From Cladocopium goreaui (Eukaryota; Sar; Dinophyceae; Suessiales; Symbiodiniaceae): DNA of 64,000 bases. Within the stretch, counting starts at the first letter, position 1, and every line of letters starts with the position of its first letter. A program made the position numbers and the translations under genes. The notes under the pieces were generated by a model. It was not told the DNA's origin. It was given only the letters and a program-made list of their open reading frames with translations, and searched no databases. This document shows positions 53,931 through 64,000 of this stretch, piece by piece. The stretch is from the NCBI GenBank assembly GCA_947184155.2, contig CAMXCT020003791.1, forward strand, positions 433,470 through 497,469. The letters are read 5' to 3'.

Positions 53931-56900
53931 CAAAAAACACTTTGTTGAGAGCACTGGAACAACATGAGCTGAACACACAAAGGCAGGAGAGATTGAGTTT
54001 CGACTGTGCAGTTTTGCTGGATGGCCTTTGCTGCTTTGGATACAAAGATTCATAGGATTCATAGGACAGGACCCGTTTTTCTACTGAGGAACAAAGGAGC
54101 TTGCGGTCTATCCTTGGTGTGGTTTAGCTACTTCGCAAGGGCCTCAGCAGGGCCTCAGACGCTTAGGTACTGCTTGAGCCTTGGAGCTTTTGGAGCTTTC
54201 CTGAACTCTTAGAGTTTATAAACTGTTTATTCAGTTTATTTTCAGTTTATTCATGTTTCTCCTGGAATTGCTCCAACCACAAGGCTCGCAAGGCTCCGAG
54301 TAGATCCACCTTCCAGATCCACCAGGGTGTTTTCATGGGCATTCTGCACCTCCCAAAGTCATCCAAAGTCCAGGTGTGGATAGCGGTGCCTATTTGCAGC
54401 TTAGGCCATGCCAGGGACTTGTGTGACAAGTTCAATCTAACAGTCACTTACGATGTGTTACCATCCTTTACCATTACATATATATATATATCAACTGTAT
54501 CAACAGCTAAGTATGTTTGTATCAGCATGTTACGTGTTGGAATGATCATAGTGAAAACTCAAAATCAGATCCTGCTGGATATTTCATTTATCCATATTTA
54601 TCCCTGACAGGATATCTGGGCTTTCTCTTAGCAACGCATGTGCAGAGCCCAGAGAATCGCGCGTAACTCTGTCTCACGGCCATCCGGCCATGCCACATGG
54701 CATTGGTATTGACCACAGGTGCGAAAGCTGCAGAGAAAGGACAGGGGATGGGAGAAAAATGGACAACACACGTGGAGATATGTGGAGATGATGCACACAT
54801 AATGCACAAATACAAAAAGACAGGATAAGACAGGTCTACTAGGGCAAGCAACCAGGCTAGAAAGGATCACTGTTTTCCACGGTGCAAAGGGAGGTCTTAG
54901 GGATATCATTCTGGAGCCAGCAACTGATTGGAAAGTGATTTCCGTTGGGAAATTGACAGCAGGACGACCACCTACAGAATGAGGTTATCGTTTTCTGATT
55001 AGCAATACTTTGAACATCTTTGAACGGCCAGTGAACCAGCTCTTGTCTTTTGTACTGCATCCTACATTGGCTTTGCTGGAAAAGATTGGAAAAGATGTGA
55101 AGCAACGGAGCTTATTTCCTGACCTCGAGGCAGTGCAAGACATGGTTCGATCGGTTTTCACCAAGACCAGCATCGAACTTATCTCCACACCATTTACTTT
55201 CCCGAATAGCTCGAAGAATGGCTCGAAGTTCCATGCTGGTTTTCTGTAGGGATTGGATGTGCATAGGATAATGAAGCAGTGAAGCAGTTTGGGAAAAAGT
55301 TGACGCAAACTGAGTGCAGCTTGGCGTTTGGTGCGTTTGGCGAGTTGAGCAGCTTGGCGATTTTCAAAGGCCAAGAAGTGGTCGGAACATCCGTTGGCAA
55401 CAAGATGCAACAAGATGCAACAAGAATGGAAGTGCCAAAGAATGGAGTCCTCACGCATCTCACATCATCTTACATCATCTTAGTAACTTAGTAAGTCTTA
55501 GTAAGTCTTAGGCTTTTTGGCTCTCAGCACCGGTCGCAAAAAAAGCCCCCAAAAGACTCATCCTCAGGGATTCAACTGATTCAACGAAAAAATATGTCAC
55601 ACCAGACTTGGGGGATGGACCGTATGATCCGTATGTCAATGTATAACCATTGTATAGCTCTCGCAAGTTGAAGCACGAGCTCTAAAAAGTGTAGCTGACA
55701 CGACCTCTGTGCTTCGTGCAAGGTTCAAGAAAATGGCTCGCCGTCAGGGCGCCCAGATGCCGACAAGTTGCAGTCATCACAGATGTCGAGGGGTCTCAGA
55801 TCGTCTGTCAGACTCGCAGACATGTGCAGACATGTGCAGACATGTGCAGACGGTGCCGTGCAGACTCAGACTGTGTCGAATTCTGTCGCTCAGGTGGCAC
55901 CCTCCTGTCCCTGTTGGTGGCCGCTCTGGGCTTCGCATTCGCAGATCTCTCAATCTGTTCAACCAGCCCTCAGCGCAGCATACAAATAGTATTACGAAGT
56001 CGTATGAAGTCATTTTTCCAAAACATCAAAACCAAAGGATGTTCATTTGTTGGACTTGAAAGTGATTGCAGTGTCATTCGTGCTTCAGATCATTTAGCTG
56101 AGGTTTCGCAAGCCTTTGTATCGCCTTCGAGAGGCTGGTTGAGCTGCAGATTTGCAAATGGACACATGCAAGCCTCAGAGAGAGAGAGAGAGATAGAGCG
56201 CGGGAGCCAACGCATAAGCCCTTGAGTGCCCTTTGTACTGAAACAAAAGCTGCAAAATTATTACAGGGAAATCAACATGGATAGAAAGCCAGGGCCAAAG
56301 GCAGATAAAGACAGGAAAGACCGAGATAGAGAAACCAAGAAACCGAGAAACCCCAAACGGCATGAAACGTTCAGTGCAACGGGCAGTGCAACAGCTGAAC
56401 CCCACCGTATGCAACCGGTCAGTGCAACGCTGCAACGCTACCAGGAGCTGCTCCAGAGGTGGATGTTGGCTGCTCAACCCATCGAGGAGTTTTCTGTGAG
56501 AGTTGTTCAAATAGTCAACATATGTATACATATGTCAACATCATTGAAAATCGTCAGTTCTTGGTGTTCCACTTGTCTCGGTATGTCTCAGTTCTATTAG
56601 TTCTATTAGGTTTCTCAAGCTGTTGAAAGGTACGGAGGTATCATCTGCCAAGGCCCGTGTTTTGGGAGCGACCTTCGCGGGATTGGCCCCTTTGGCAGTG
56701 GGGGTGCCCAACAGCGACGATAAAAAAAGGTTGAAATGGACCTGAACAACACCATGACGGTACTGCCAGGATCTACCAAGATGGTGAAATACCATGGTGA
56801 AATTATGTGAAATGATGTGAAATTGAGGTACTGCATGGTACTGCCAAGTTGTTTGGTGCATGTCTTGTTTTTCGACAACACAGTTCAACACAGTCACAAC

Positions 56901-57464
56901 ATTCCTTCCGAAAGGCTGAAGGGGTCAGCATCCCAGCTAAGGTGGAGCAACCTGTTGCAACCTCAGCTGGATTTTTTGGAACCTAAAAACCCAAGACTTG
57001 GTGCTAGAATGCTAGAAGTTGCTAGAAGTTGCTACACAAATGTGTCGGTACATTTGTTTGCCGAGATGCAGAGAGTTCTGGCTCTGCACTGCCTGAATTT
57101 CTTGAGGCAAACGCCTATGACAGCGTCGTGGCCATGCTGCAGAGCTGGTTGGTAGGCAAACCCCAGCAGCGGTGCTGAGATTTTGTTGGGTTCTTTCAAC
57201 ATTGCTTCATAGTCCATAGTCATTATCTTCACTGATTCACCAAATAACAGAATAGATTGCCAAGATATTGCCAATATCAGATTCTCGTGTCAATTTGAAC
57301 ATACTGTATCATACTTGATCTTTTGCTTGAGTTGTTTAATCAAGTTTAATCTTTACATGTTCTACATATTTCTAAATGTATTTCTTCATGTAATTTCTAG
57401 ATTCTAGATATGTCCTACATATTTCTAGTGTGTTTTACACTCAGATCTCGGTCTCAGATCGTAG
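53931..57464. other. Long intron-rich stretch with scattered exon candidates
   Basis: Coding-like fragments on the + strand: about 55060-55170 (EKIGKDVKQRSLFPDLEAVQ, DMVRSVFTKTSI), about 55865-55935 (VEFCRSGGTLLSLLVAALGF, hydrophobic), about 56620-56720 (TEVSSAKARVLGATFAGLAP, LAVGVPNSDD) and about 57078-57150 (GSALPEFLEANAYDSVVAML, QSWL). None has a verified pair of junctions. A CAGACATGTG repeat lies at 55812-55850 and a GAGA tract at 56180-56205. Some of these probably belong to one large gene that also includes the membrane exons. Confidence 0.3.
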
Positions 57465-57553
57465 ATCTCGGTAGGCGGGATCGCCTTGGTCCTGATCTAC
57501 GGAGCCGCCTTCGTGGCAGCCCTCGCCAATCCTTTGACCAAGAGGCAACGATG
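57465..57553 (+). CDS. Terminal exon with membrane segment
   Basis: The frame reads ISVGGIALVLIYGAAFVAAL followed by ANPLTKRQR and TGA at 57551-57553: a clear hydrophobic helix ended by basic residues, as at the C-terminal end of a membrane protein. The acceptor is probably the AG in GTAG/TCTCGG upstream. Partner exons unknown. Confidence 0.4.
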
Positions 57554-57801
57554 AAACAAAACATCGAAAGTGTATCGCGAACTGCCCATAAAGTCATATA
57601 AATTTATAATAGTTCTATATAGTTCTCATAATTCACCTATATATTATGTATAAGATTGTATAACTGTATAATACATATCATATAATTATATATATAATTA
57701 CTGTGTCATCCTGTGTCACGTGTACTCAGAAGAGTTCCAGCTTGAGTTTGAGCCAACTGTGAAAAAAATGAAGAGAGGAAAACATTGCCGGAATTGCCGT
57801 T

Positions 57802-57931
57802 TCATGACAGGCGTCAGGAAGTCAAGGCCGAGGCACGGGACCGCAGAACGACCGCAGATCGACAACAGCGTCACCTGCTTTGTGCGTTTTCGCCACGGTT
57901 TGGTGCAGAGGTGGATGCCATCAAGAAGGCC
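57802..57931 (+). CDS. Candidate terminal exon, charged
   Basis: The frame reads EVKAEARDRRTTADRQQRHL followed by FGAEVDAIKKA and TAA/TAG-type stop. Its composition is coding-like, and it is a different gene end from the exon 250 bp upstream. A preceding exon near 57727 (EEFQLEFEPTVKKMKRG) may join it. Confidence 0.35.
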
Positions 57932-58559
57932 TAAGAAGACCAGAAGAGGCAGGGTTTTTCCGCCCAGATCTGTGGTGATCTCCGTGTTTTGGCATTTGTT
58001 TTTTCTGCGTCGTCTTTTTGTGGTGTCGATGGTATGGCATTCATATGGCATTCACATGGCCATGATGTGTGTTCGATTAGGCCGCTGGACTTTTTCCATG
58101 CGCCTTGGCAACGCATCATTGAGCCAGGTTTGGAGCGCATTACCGCACCCTTGAAAGTGAAATCCCTTCAACAATCTTCAACCATCTTCAACCCTTCAAT
58201 TCTTCTTCAATTCTGCTCCTTTTTTTTTCCAAAGTCAGGTGTTGCTTCTCTTGGACTTTGCTGAGGTCAGAAGATGACTCAGACACACCCGCGGCAAAAA
58301 TGGGCAGTTTGCGTTTGAACAACCGTGCTACAACCTTACGTATAGACCGTATAGGCGACTTATAAACGACTTATAGGACCCCAAGGTTCATCAATAATAA
58401 ACCGATGCAACCCTGCAGTGGCCATGCAGCAATGCGAAGAGTGATTCCAATCCTCTACGTACAAAGAAGGTGTAGTCCTGTCCAGGACAATCTCACACAG
58501 CATATGCTTCTGCAGTTCTGTGCAGTTCTGCAGATGTCCTTTTCCAATGGAGGGCTATT

Positions 58560-58917
58560 TATGTTTGGTATATTTTTTGCGGCAGGTTTTGGAATTATTT
58601 TTGGGTTCCTGGTTCTATGCTTTCCTGCTTTCCTGCTTTTCTGTTTTTCTGCTTTTTGCTTTTCCTGCTTCTCTGCTTTTCTGCTTTTGTGCTTTACCTG
58701 CTTCTTTTCTTTTCTGCTTCTATGCTTTCCCTGCTTCTCTGCTTTTCTGCTTGTGTGCTTCTGTGCCTTTCTACTTCTACTATTCTACTTTTTCTTTTCT
58801 TCAGTCATGTGTTTTTGCTGCTCTACTTCCTGCTCCTTTGCTTCTCTGCTTCCTGTCTTTACTGCCTCTCGTGTTTTTTTCTTTGCTTTTGCTTTATTCT
58901 CTCCTGTTTGTAAACAC
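58560..58917. repeat. Pyrimidine-rich TTTTCTGC tract
   Basis: Imperfect CTGCTTTTCTGCTTT units, most regular from 58610 to 58780. It produces three overlapping open + frames rich in Phe, Leu and Cys that I regard as artefacts. Confidence 0.8.
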
Positions 58918-59155
58918 CCTAGGTAAAACCCAAAGAAACCCTAAAGAAATCCTGACAAGAAACCCTAAATGAACCCTAAAGAAACCCTAAACGAAACTCT
59001 AAAGAAACCCTAAACCTAAAGAAACCATAAATGAAACCCTAAATGAAACCCCAAAGAAACCCTAAACGAAACTCTAAAGAAACCTTAAAGAAACCCTAAA
59101 TGAAACCCTACATGAAACCCTAAATGAAACTCTAAAGAAACTCTCAAGAAACCCA
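58918..59155. repeat. Telomere-like AAACCCTAAA repeats
   Basis: About 19 imperfect units of 10-13 bp of the form AAACCCTAAAG, AAACCCTAAATG and AAACTCTAAAG. The core CCCTAAA equals the Arabidopsis-type telomere repeat, which dinoflagellates are reported to use, but each unit has 3-6 extra bases, so this is a derived minisatellite rather than a telomere. Confidence 0.85.
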
Positions 59156-59166
59156 CATGAACGTTT

Positions 59167-59370
59167 GAAGTACCAAAATGTTGCAAATACCATGCAAATG
59201 AGAGGTTGAAGTGCCAAAACGTGGCAAACACCATGCAAAATGGAAGGCGAAGATGGCCAAATGTAGCAAATACCATGCAAAATGCAAAGTGACCATGCCA
59301 AAATGTAGCAAATACCATGCAAAATGACAGATTCTAGTTCCAAACTGTTGCAAATACAAGGCAGATGGTA
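59167..59370. repeat. 42-bp minisatellite, about 4.5 copies
   Basis: GCAAATACCATGCAAA recurs at 59183, 59224 (variant GCAAACACC), 59266, 59308 and 59350. Each unit carries GCCAAAATGT.GCAAATACC. It directly follows the telomere-like block. Confidence 0.9.
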
Positions 59371-60300
59371 CCGTGAAAGAATCCCAACAAAAATTCCAAA
59401 ACCTGAGCAAAAAAAAACTATTCTGCACCCTTTTCCAATTGCCGGAACATGTGATTTTGCCGGGGCCCAAGTTCCTCATGTTACTTGTGATTGGCGGCTC
59501 AAGCTGCTGAGGCTTATTGAGTCTTGAGGTGACAACACGACAACACACGCGTTTGTATCTGCGATTGTGAAACTTCTCTCAAACTGCAAGGATTTGTTCA
59601 GACCATTGAAGTCATGGAACTTGTCACTGCTTGAGAAGTGAATTTCACAAATCCAATGGACAATTTAGATGCCAAGATCGTAATACCAAAGTGCATCAAA
59701 GTGCACCAATTCATGTCATTTCAGCGGTTAAATCACTTAAAGTCCAATAGATCAGCAGAGACGATGCTGGCCTCTCCTGTGGCCCCCACTTTGACGGTGC
59801 CATTTCGCACCAAGCCCTGGAATGGAAGTCAACCCTGTCAACGGTGTCCACCACGTGACCCCCGTGACCCTCGTGCTTTCGCCACAAAGACACCGTTGGT
59901 CGCGCCGGTGCCGCTGGTGTCGCTGGTGCCGCTGGTGCTTGGCGCTGGAAGCCTTCGGATCCTTCGGCAGTCGTACTCAGCTCGTCGTCGAACCGTCAAG
60001 GCTACGTCGCATGGTGTGGATCCCATCGCTGATCCTGCACACCATCGTGTTTGGGAAGGTTGGGAAGATTGGAGAATCGGATAGAATCGGAAGCAAAGTG
60101 GCGCCCTTTGAAGTGACATGAAGTAACATGAAGTAACCAATCAAACACATTAGTTGAATGAGTTTGGAATCGCAGCACAACATGGAAATCAAGCACGAAT
60201 GCAACAAACACTGTGCCGTGTCGACACAGTGTCTTCCTGGCAGGTTGGGAGTGGCAAGATTGGGGCATCAGATACGTGCGACGACGGCATTTGGAACCAG
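59371..60300. other. Intergenic/intronic with a possible exon
   Basis: 59760-60100 is open in two + frames; one reads ALEAFGSFGSRTQLVVEPSR followed by LRRMVWIPSLILHTIVFGKV, hydrophobic and possibly membrane-associated. The competing frame is equally open, so I do not choose. Confidence 0.25.
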
Positions 60301-61019
60301 TCCCTGTGGGTTTTGCTCAAGACCCGGTGGCCATGAAACGTATCGATTTGACACGCAAATTGGAGCAAATGATTCATGAAACGTATCAAAGTGATGCTCA
60401 AAGTGATGCTCGAAGTGATGCTCAAAGTGATGCTCCAAGTGATGCTCAAAGTGATGCTCAAAGTGATGCAAAGACATCAGAAGAGTTTGCTGCGAAGAAG
60501 GTGATGGAACGCCTGGAAAGGTTGGAAAGGTTGGCATGTGTTCTGGCGCAGCTGGCAGGTGAGAGGTGGGCTTCGAACGTAGCCTGGATGCAAGGGGCAG
60601 AGCAGAGAAGCTTCGAAAATCTTCGAAACTTTCAGCAGAATTCAGCAGACAGCAGAAGTTCAGAGACATTCTTTACTCTTTACAGACTTTCCTTGGCAGC
60701 TGAGGTGGAAGAAGTGTTGCAAAGAAAAGTCAACTCGGTGGCCATTGTCTTAGAAAGGCCTTGCAACCCGAACAGATCAGATCTGAGATGTTGTTTGCGT
60801 TGCAGACAAGTAGCTTGCACTACAGTCACTACAGAGTGCAGGTGTTTCAGATGCCATAGCTGGAGCTGTCAATTGCGTAGCGGCCATGGTTTTTGTGCGG
60901 ACGTTGCACCGGGCAGGCCTTGCAACCTTCGAAATGCTTGGACGGTTCTCAGGACGAGTTTGCCATGTCTCCAACTCATGGGGTACATGGGGTACTCACG
61001 GTTGAAGGAACCCCTTTGA
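60301..61019 (+). CDS. ORF with SDAQ repeats, candidate exon(s)
   Basis: A frame open over more than 700 nt reads MKRIDLTRKLEQMIHETYQ, then seven SDAQ-type tetrapeptides (60391-60470, variants SDAR, SDAP, SDAK). Next come SEEFAAKKVMERLERLERLA and LAGERWASNVAWMQGAEQRS, then SLAAEVEEVLQRKVNSVAIV and a Cys-rich end (CCLRCRQVACTTVTTECRCF). The first half looks like genuine helical coding sequence. The Cys-rich tail may be intron read-through, since AG-G and GT sites occur between. The ATG at 60334 is the first good start. Confidence 0.4.
60391..60470 (+). repeat. 12-bp repeat AGTGATGCTCAA
   Basis: Seven near-identical units that encode Ser-Asp-Ala-Gln in the reading frame of the surrounding ORF. 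Substitutions change only the fourth residue (Arg, Pro, Lys). Confidence 0.9.
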
Positions 61020-61284
61020 CATGAGAATCATGAGATGCAGCTGGTTGCCTTATGTTGCCTTGTTTCATGATTGAAAATGCATCAATTTTCAAGCAAAGAT
61101 GAGCTTTGTTCTTTTCATGAACACGAGCTTCCAAACACAGACACACTGAGTGATAAAATTTGAAGCAATTTTAAGTAATTATGTTTCAAGCGAATCCTCA
61201 AGGAGCTGAACATTGTCCGAAGCCTTTCATGTGTCAAGGTCTATATGAGAACATCTGTTTAGCTCGGGCAAAACTTGGTGCGCC

Positions 61285-61902
61285 ATGATGTTCCCTCTTG
61301 TGGGTCTTGTGGGTCTTGTGCTCGTGGCAATTTCTGCTGGTGAATCCTGCGAATCCGGGTCCTGTGAGCCAGTGAGCCTGCTACAGTCCGAAAGGTCTCA
61401 GAAAATTATCGTGAAAGGTCCTTCTGGGAGTGGTGGCACAGCGTCTCAGAAACTTGCTCCCACTTGTGCGCAAGGCTTCAATGAAGCATTTGCAAAATGC
61501 CTCGGAGGAAAGAATCCTTATCTCATGGTTTTGGTGACAAATGAAGATGATACCAAAGCCTATTGCGCCTACACAGGTGGTTGGGCTCAGTCGCCCGAGA
61601 ATTACCCGGATCACAGTGCTTGCTTCGTAAGTCCAGGTGAAAAAGGGCCTTTGTTTTTTGACACTTCGGTTTCGCCCAAAACCTTGTCGAATTGGGACAA
61701 GCAGACCATCGTGTCAGGAGATTTAAAGCAGGACTACACCAGTCTATCGTGTACTGGCTCAGGGGATTCGCCATGCAAATCGACTGTCACAAGCAAATAT
61801 GCTCGGCAACTCACAAAGGAAGCCCGGCGAAAAAGCCCAGCTCGTTTGGTGATGCGATGTTTAGTTTATTATGCAAACTTACTTTGCTGTCATTGCTCAT
61901 GA
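61285..61902 (+). CDS. Predicted secreted, cysteine-containing protein
   Basis: ATG-ATG at 61285 starts a 205-codon frame to TGA at 61900-61902. The N-terminus MMFPLVGLVGLVLVAISAG is a convincing signal peptide with cleavage around residue 18-20. It is followed by ESCESGSCEPVSLLQSER, a Cys pair of the sort seen at the mature ends of other dinoflagellate secretory proteins. The body has about eight further Cys, with YCAYTGGWAQSPENYPDHSA CF and YTSLSCTGSGDSPC, suggesting disulphides. After about residue 180 (QLTKEARRKSPARL) the sequence looks less coding, so the last 25 codons may be intron and the protein may continue in the exon near 62490. Family not recognised; the localisation call rests on the signal peptide alone. 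Confidence 0.55.
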   Translation: MMFPLVGLVGLVLVAISAGESCESGSCEPVSLLQSERSQKIIVKGPSGSGGTASQKLAPTCAQGFNEAFAKCLGGKNPYLMVLVTNEDDTKAYCAYTGGWAQSPENYPDHSACFVSPGEKGPLFFDTSVSPKTLSNWDKQTIVSGDLKQDYTSLSCTGSGDSPCKSTVTSKYARQLTKEARRKSPARLVMRCLVYYANLLCCHCS

Positions 61903-62484
61903 CTTGACATTTTAGTCAGATTGTTGCAATTTTTGTCAGCAGGCAATGCCTGGCATGAAACTGTGTCCTGAACGGTCCTGTCAACTTCCTTGCAGCAGCT
62001 TTGAAAAATGGCTGCCTTTCACACAGATGTCTTCCATTGAGACATTTTCTCGTCGCTTGTGACGCTAATTATCTTGTATGCCCCACCACCCCCCCAACAC
62101 TTAAACCCCTGACCCCCCCACCCCCAAACCCTAAAAGGTAGGACCATCGACATTGTCAGGTTAGCCAGATGATAAGAGCAGTGACTTATCTCTCGTCCAC
62201 ATACCTCCATGAGATAAGAAGGCGTTGTGTCGCAAGTGATCTGCAAATGTGTCGCAAGTGAATGGCGGACCCATTCATGATCTTTGGTTGTCCCAAGTTT
62301 AGTCTCACTTCTTGTTGGGTTACGCATTCACCGTATTTTAAAGCTGGTTCCGGTAAAAACCTCGAGTTAGTAAGACATTCAAAACAGATGCATGACGTTC
62401 TCAACATCAACGAGCAGTTCTGGTCGCCTTGAAGCATGCCATAGTTCTCCTCGAAGTTTGATGATAACATATGATAACCATGCC
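61903..62484. other. Intron or intergenic
   Basis: Contains a C-rich tract (62080-62135, CCCCCCAACAC and ACCCCCAAACCCTAAAA). No exon is convincing. Confidence 0.35.
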
Positions 62485-62489
62485 AAGAT

Positions 62490-62630
62490 GTGCGACGCTG
62501 CGATATTCTGAGGATGCCAAGTTGTGGCAAGACGTTCCTGCCGATGGTGAATTCACTTTCAGCTGGAACCCTTCGGATGGCTACATCGGAGTGACCACAA
62601 AAACACCCCAGAAGAGTCTTGGCCAAACAT
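62490..62630 (+). CDS. Candidate downstream exon of the secreted-protein gene
   Basis: The + frame reads LRYSEDAKLWQDVPADGEFT followed by FSWNPSDGYIGVTTKTPQKS: strong coding character and no frameshift. The minus-strand 204-codon frame over the same place is its shadow. Spacing and strand fit the gene starting at 61285, but the joining introns are not verified. Confidence 0.4.
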
Positions 62631-62639
62631 GTTTTGTTA

Positions 62640-62750
62640 TATAAGTTATACGTATCTAAATTATCTAAATACGTAATTATGTATAATAATATAATAATAT
62701 ATAATATGTTATGAATATATACACGTATATGTGTGTGTGTGTGTTCCATA
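62640..62750. repeat. AT-rich and TG microsatellite
   Basis: ATATAATATATAATATGTTA followed by ATATGTGTGTGTGTGTG. Confidence 0.85.
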
Positions 62751-64000
62751 CCCAGCAGCGATTTGCCCAAGCTAGAACCAATTGGTCCACTTAAAATCAC
62801 TTAAAATCAAAAGGCATTCGTCTTTTTCCGCGACTCCATCTCTTCAAAAGTTCTCAGTGTTGCAATGATTTCATTGGAGACATCAATCCGGGTCTGGGGC
62901 ATCCGGGATATCCTGTTTGCTTTGAGTCGATCAGCACTCAGAAACAGTGCCAGTCAGGCAAACCATGATTCCCCTCTTCAATCCATCGGAATCAATCTAC
63001 TTGGAACTCGTAAAAAACCTTGCATTCCCAAGTGACTCTCTGTTCTTGAGGATTTACTCCATGTACGTGAAAAACAATTTGGGCCCCAGCAGCAGCAACG
63101 GTTTGTCCGCGGACGTGCCATGCTCCAAAGACACCTCAGTGGAGTCGCAGGCAAAAAGTTTCCCCGTGAAAGGTCTGAACGGTGGCTGTCAGAAGAACTT
63201 GGGAAACGAAAAACGACGAAAACCATCAAAAACCCATGAAACGCTTGGGGGCATATAAAGAAATGTTCCATTCAACATCATTCAACCAATCTACCTCGAA
63301 GTTCTTTTTTTCATTTTTTGTCTAGATCATTGTTCCAATTGTTCTTTCATTTTTCTCTCGACAGATCTTTGCCAGGACAATGATGACTACTGGATGGCGT
63401 TTGGCAGCGGTGACATCACCATTTGTTTCCCCGGTGTCGAGTGTTAGTCCGAAGCGACCAGCACCACCAGCATGGCAGAGCCAAAAGGGCTCAGCGACTT
63501 CGTCATTTAACATATTTAACGGAATTGAACGCTTTAAGTCGCTGAGAAGGATCTGAGAAGGATCTGAGGCTGAGGACTTCAACCCTCACCAGTCGAATTA
63601 GTATTAAGACCCAGAGAACGCCAGTTGAGAGAAGAAATTCCGTCGTTCTGATAGATGATTTAGATGGTGATTTGAGAGTCTTTTCTGAGTCACAGAAAAT
63701 CTGCAGATATCTGGATATGTTTCCACAGTCACTGCAGTCACTGTTTTTTTCCTCGTCGGTGGAAAGGACTGTGGATGCCTTTGGCCTTGTGCAGGTGGAG
63801 CTAGGCACCGCAGCTGCAGCGCAATCGCCATTGTAAAATGAGTTTCCCATAGCTTCCCAAAACAGTAAATGAAAATGATATGAAAATGATATGAAAATTC
63901 TATTATATAATATAAGAAAAGACTATAAAAAAACCTTGATGTTTTGTTCAGATTTCTGGGCGCTGCACGGTGGGTATGTACTATTGTTTTGAACGTTTTT
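62751..64000 (+). other. Candidate exons at the window end
   Basis: Coding-like + frames: about 63110-63220 (LSGVAGKKFPRERSERWLSE, ELGKRKTTK), about 63380-63520 (MMTTGWRLAAVTSPFVSPVS, then SPKRPAPPAWQSQKGSATSS, possibly a gene start) and about 63705-63838 (RYLDMFPQSLQSLFFSSSVE, RTVDAFGLVQVELGTAAAAQ, then a stop). No junction pairs are confirmed, and the gene or genes run beyond the window. Confidence 0.25.

Noticed and set aside
58405-58972. Overlapping Phe/Leu/Cys-rich + open frames resembling a membrane protein
   Set aside because: Product of a degenerate pyrimidine tract; three frames are open equally and the units are visibly repeated.
62186-62800. A 204-codon minus open frame
   Set aside because: The + strand of the same place has the better exon (LWQDVPADGEFTFSWNPSD), and the minus frame includes AT-microsatellite translation.
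1-64000. Relict spliced-leader sequence (CCGTAGCCATTTTGGCTCAAG) marking retroposed genes
   Set aside because: I looked for GGCTCAAG with the expected upstream bases; hits at about 17753, 28040 and 59500 lack the rest of the leader.

Overview
This is a nuclear segment of a photosynthetic dinoflagellate, most likely a member of the Symbiodiniaceae. The decisive evidence is four intact tandem copies of the gene for the peridinin-chlorophyll a-binding protein (PCP), a light-harvesting protein known only from dinoflagellates. Supporting signs are many very short exons separated by 80-300 bp introns, several lineage-expanded dinoflagellate protein families, abundant satellites, and the fact that every gene I can support lies on the + strand.

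Layout. 1-4.2 kb: an eight-exon gene (A), resolved codon by codon, for a 672-residue protein with acidic, basic and conserved C-terminal parts. 4.9-7.6 kb: an LEFYAG-motif gene (B). 8.4-12.1 kb: an intron-rich gene (C) with a basic C-terminal tail. 12.2-14.1 kb: a gene with a GIY-YIG-like module (D). 14.06-15.97 kb: an intronless 634-codon ORF (E) that may descend from a transposase. 16.6-19.0 kb: a decayed non-LTR retrotransposon with duplicated sequence upstream. 19.2-25.4 kb: almost entirely repeats, including seven different tandem-repeat types packed head to tail from 22.2 to 25.4 kb.

27.9-42.6 kb: two dispersed sequence modules occur in the same order on both sides of the PCP array. The array itself spans about 31.71-39.68 kb. 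Its four 365-residue precursors are identical and intronless, and the genes differ only at synonymous sites, while the spacers vary more. 43.85-45.17 kb: two minisatellites. 45.95-58 kb: an intron-rich stretch carrying a Tudor/SH3-like module and a multi-EF-hand calcium-binding gene, followed by isolated exons, some with membrane segments. 58.9-59.4 kb: telomere-like and 42-bp repeats. 60.2-64 kb: an SDAQ-repeat ORF, a predicted secreted cysteine-containing protein, and further isolated exons.

Function. The only recognised pathway is light harvesting in the thylakoid lumen (PCP), where copy number probably supplies expression level. The EF-hand gene suggests calcium-dependent function. The remaining large genes belong to dinoflagellate-expanded families without assigned function, as far as I can recognise them. 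Exon boundaries were placed by reading frame, splice phase and splice consensus by eye; no alignment or database search was run.
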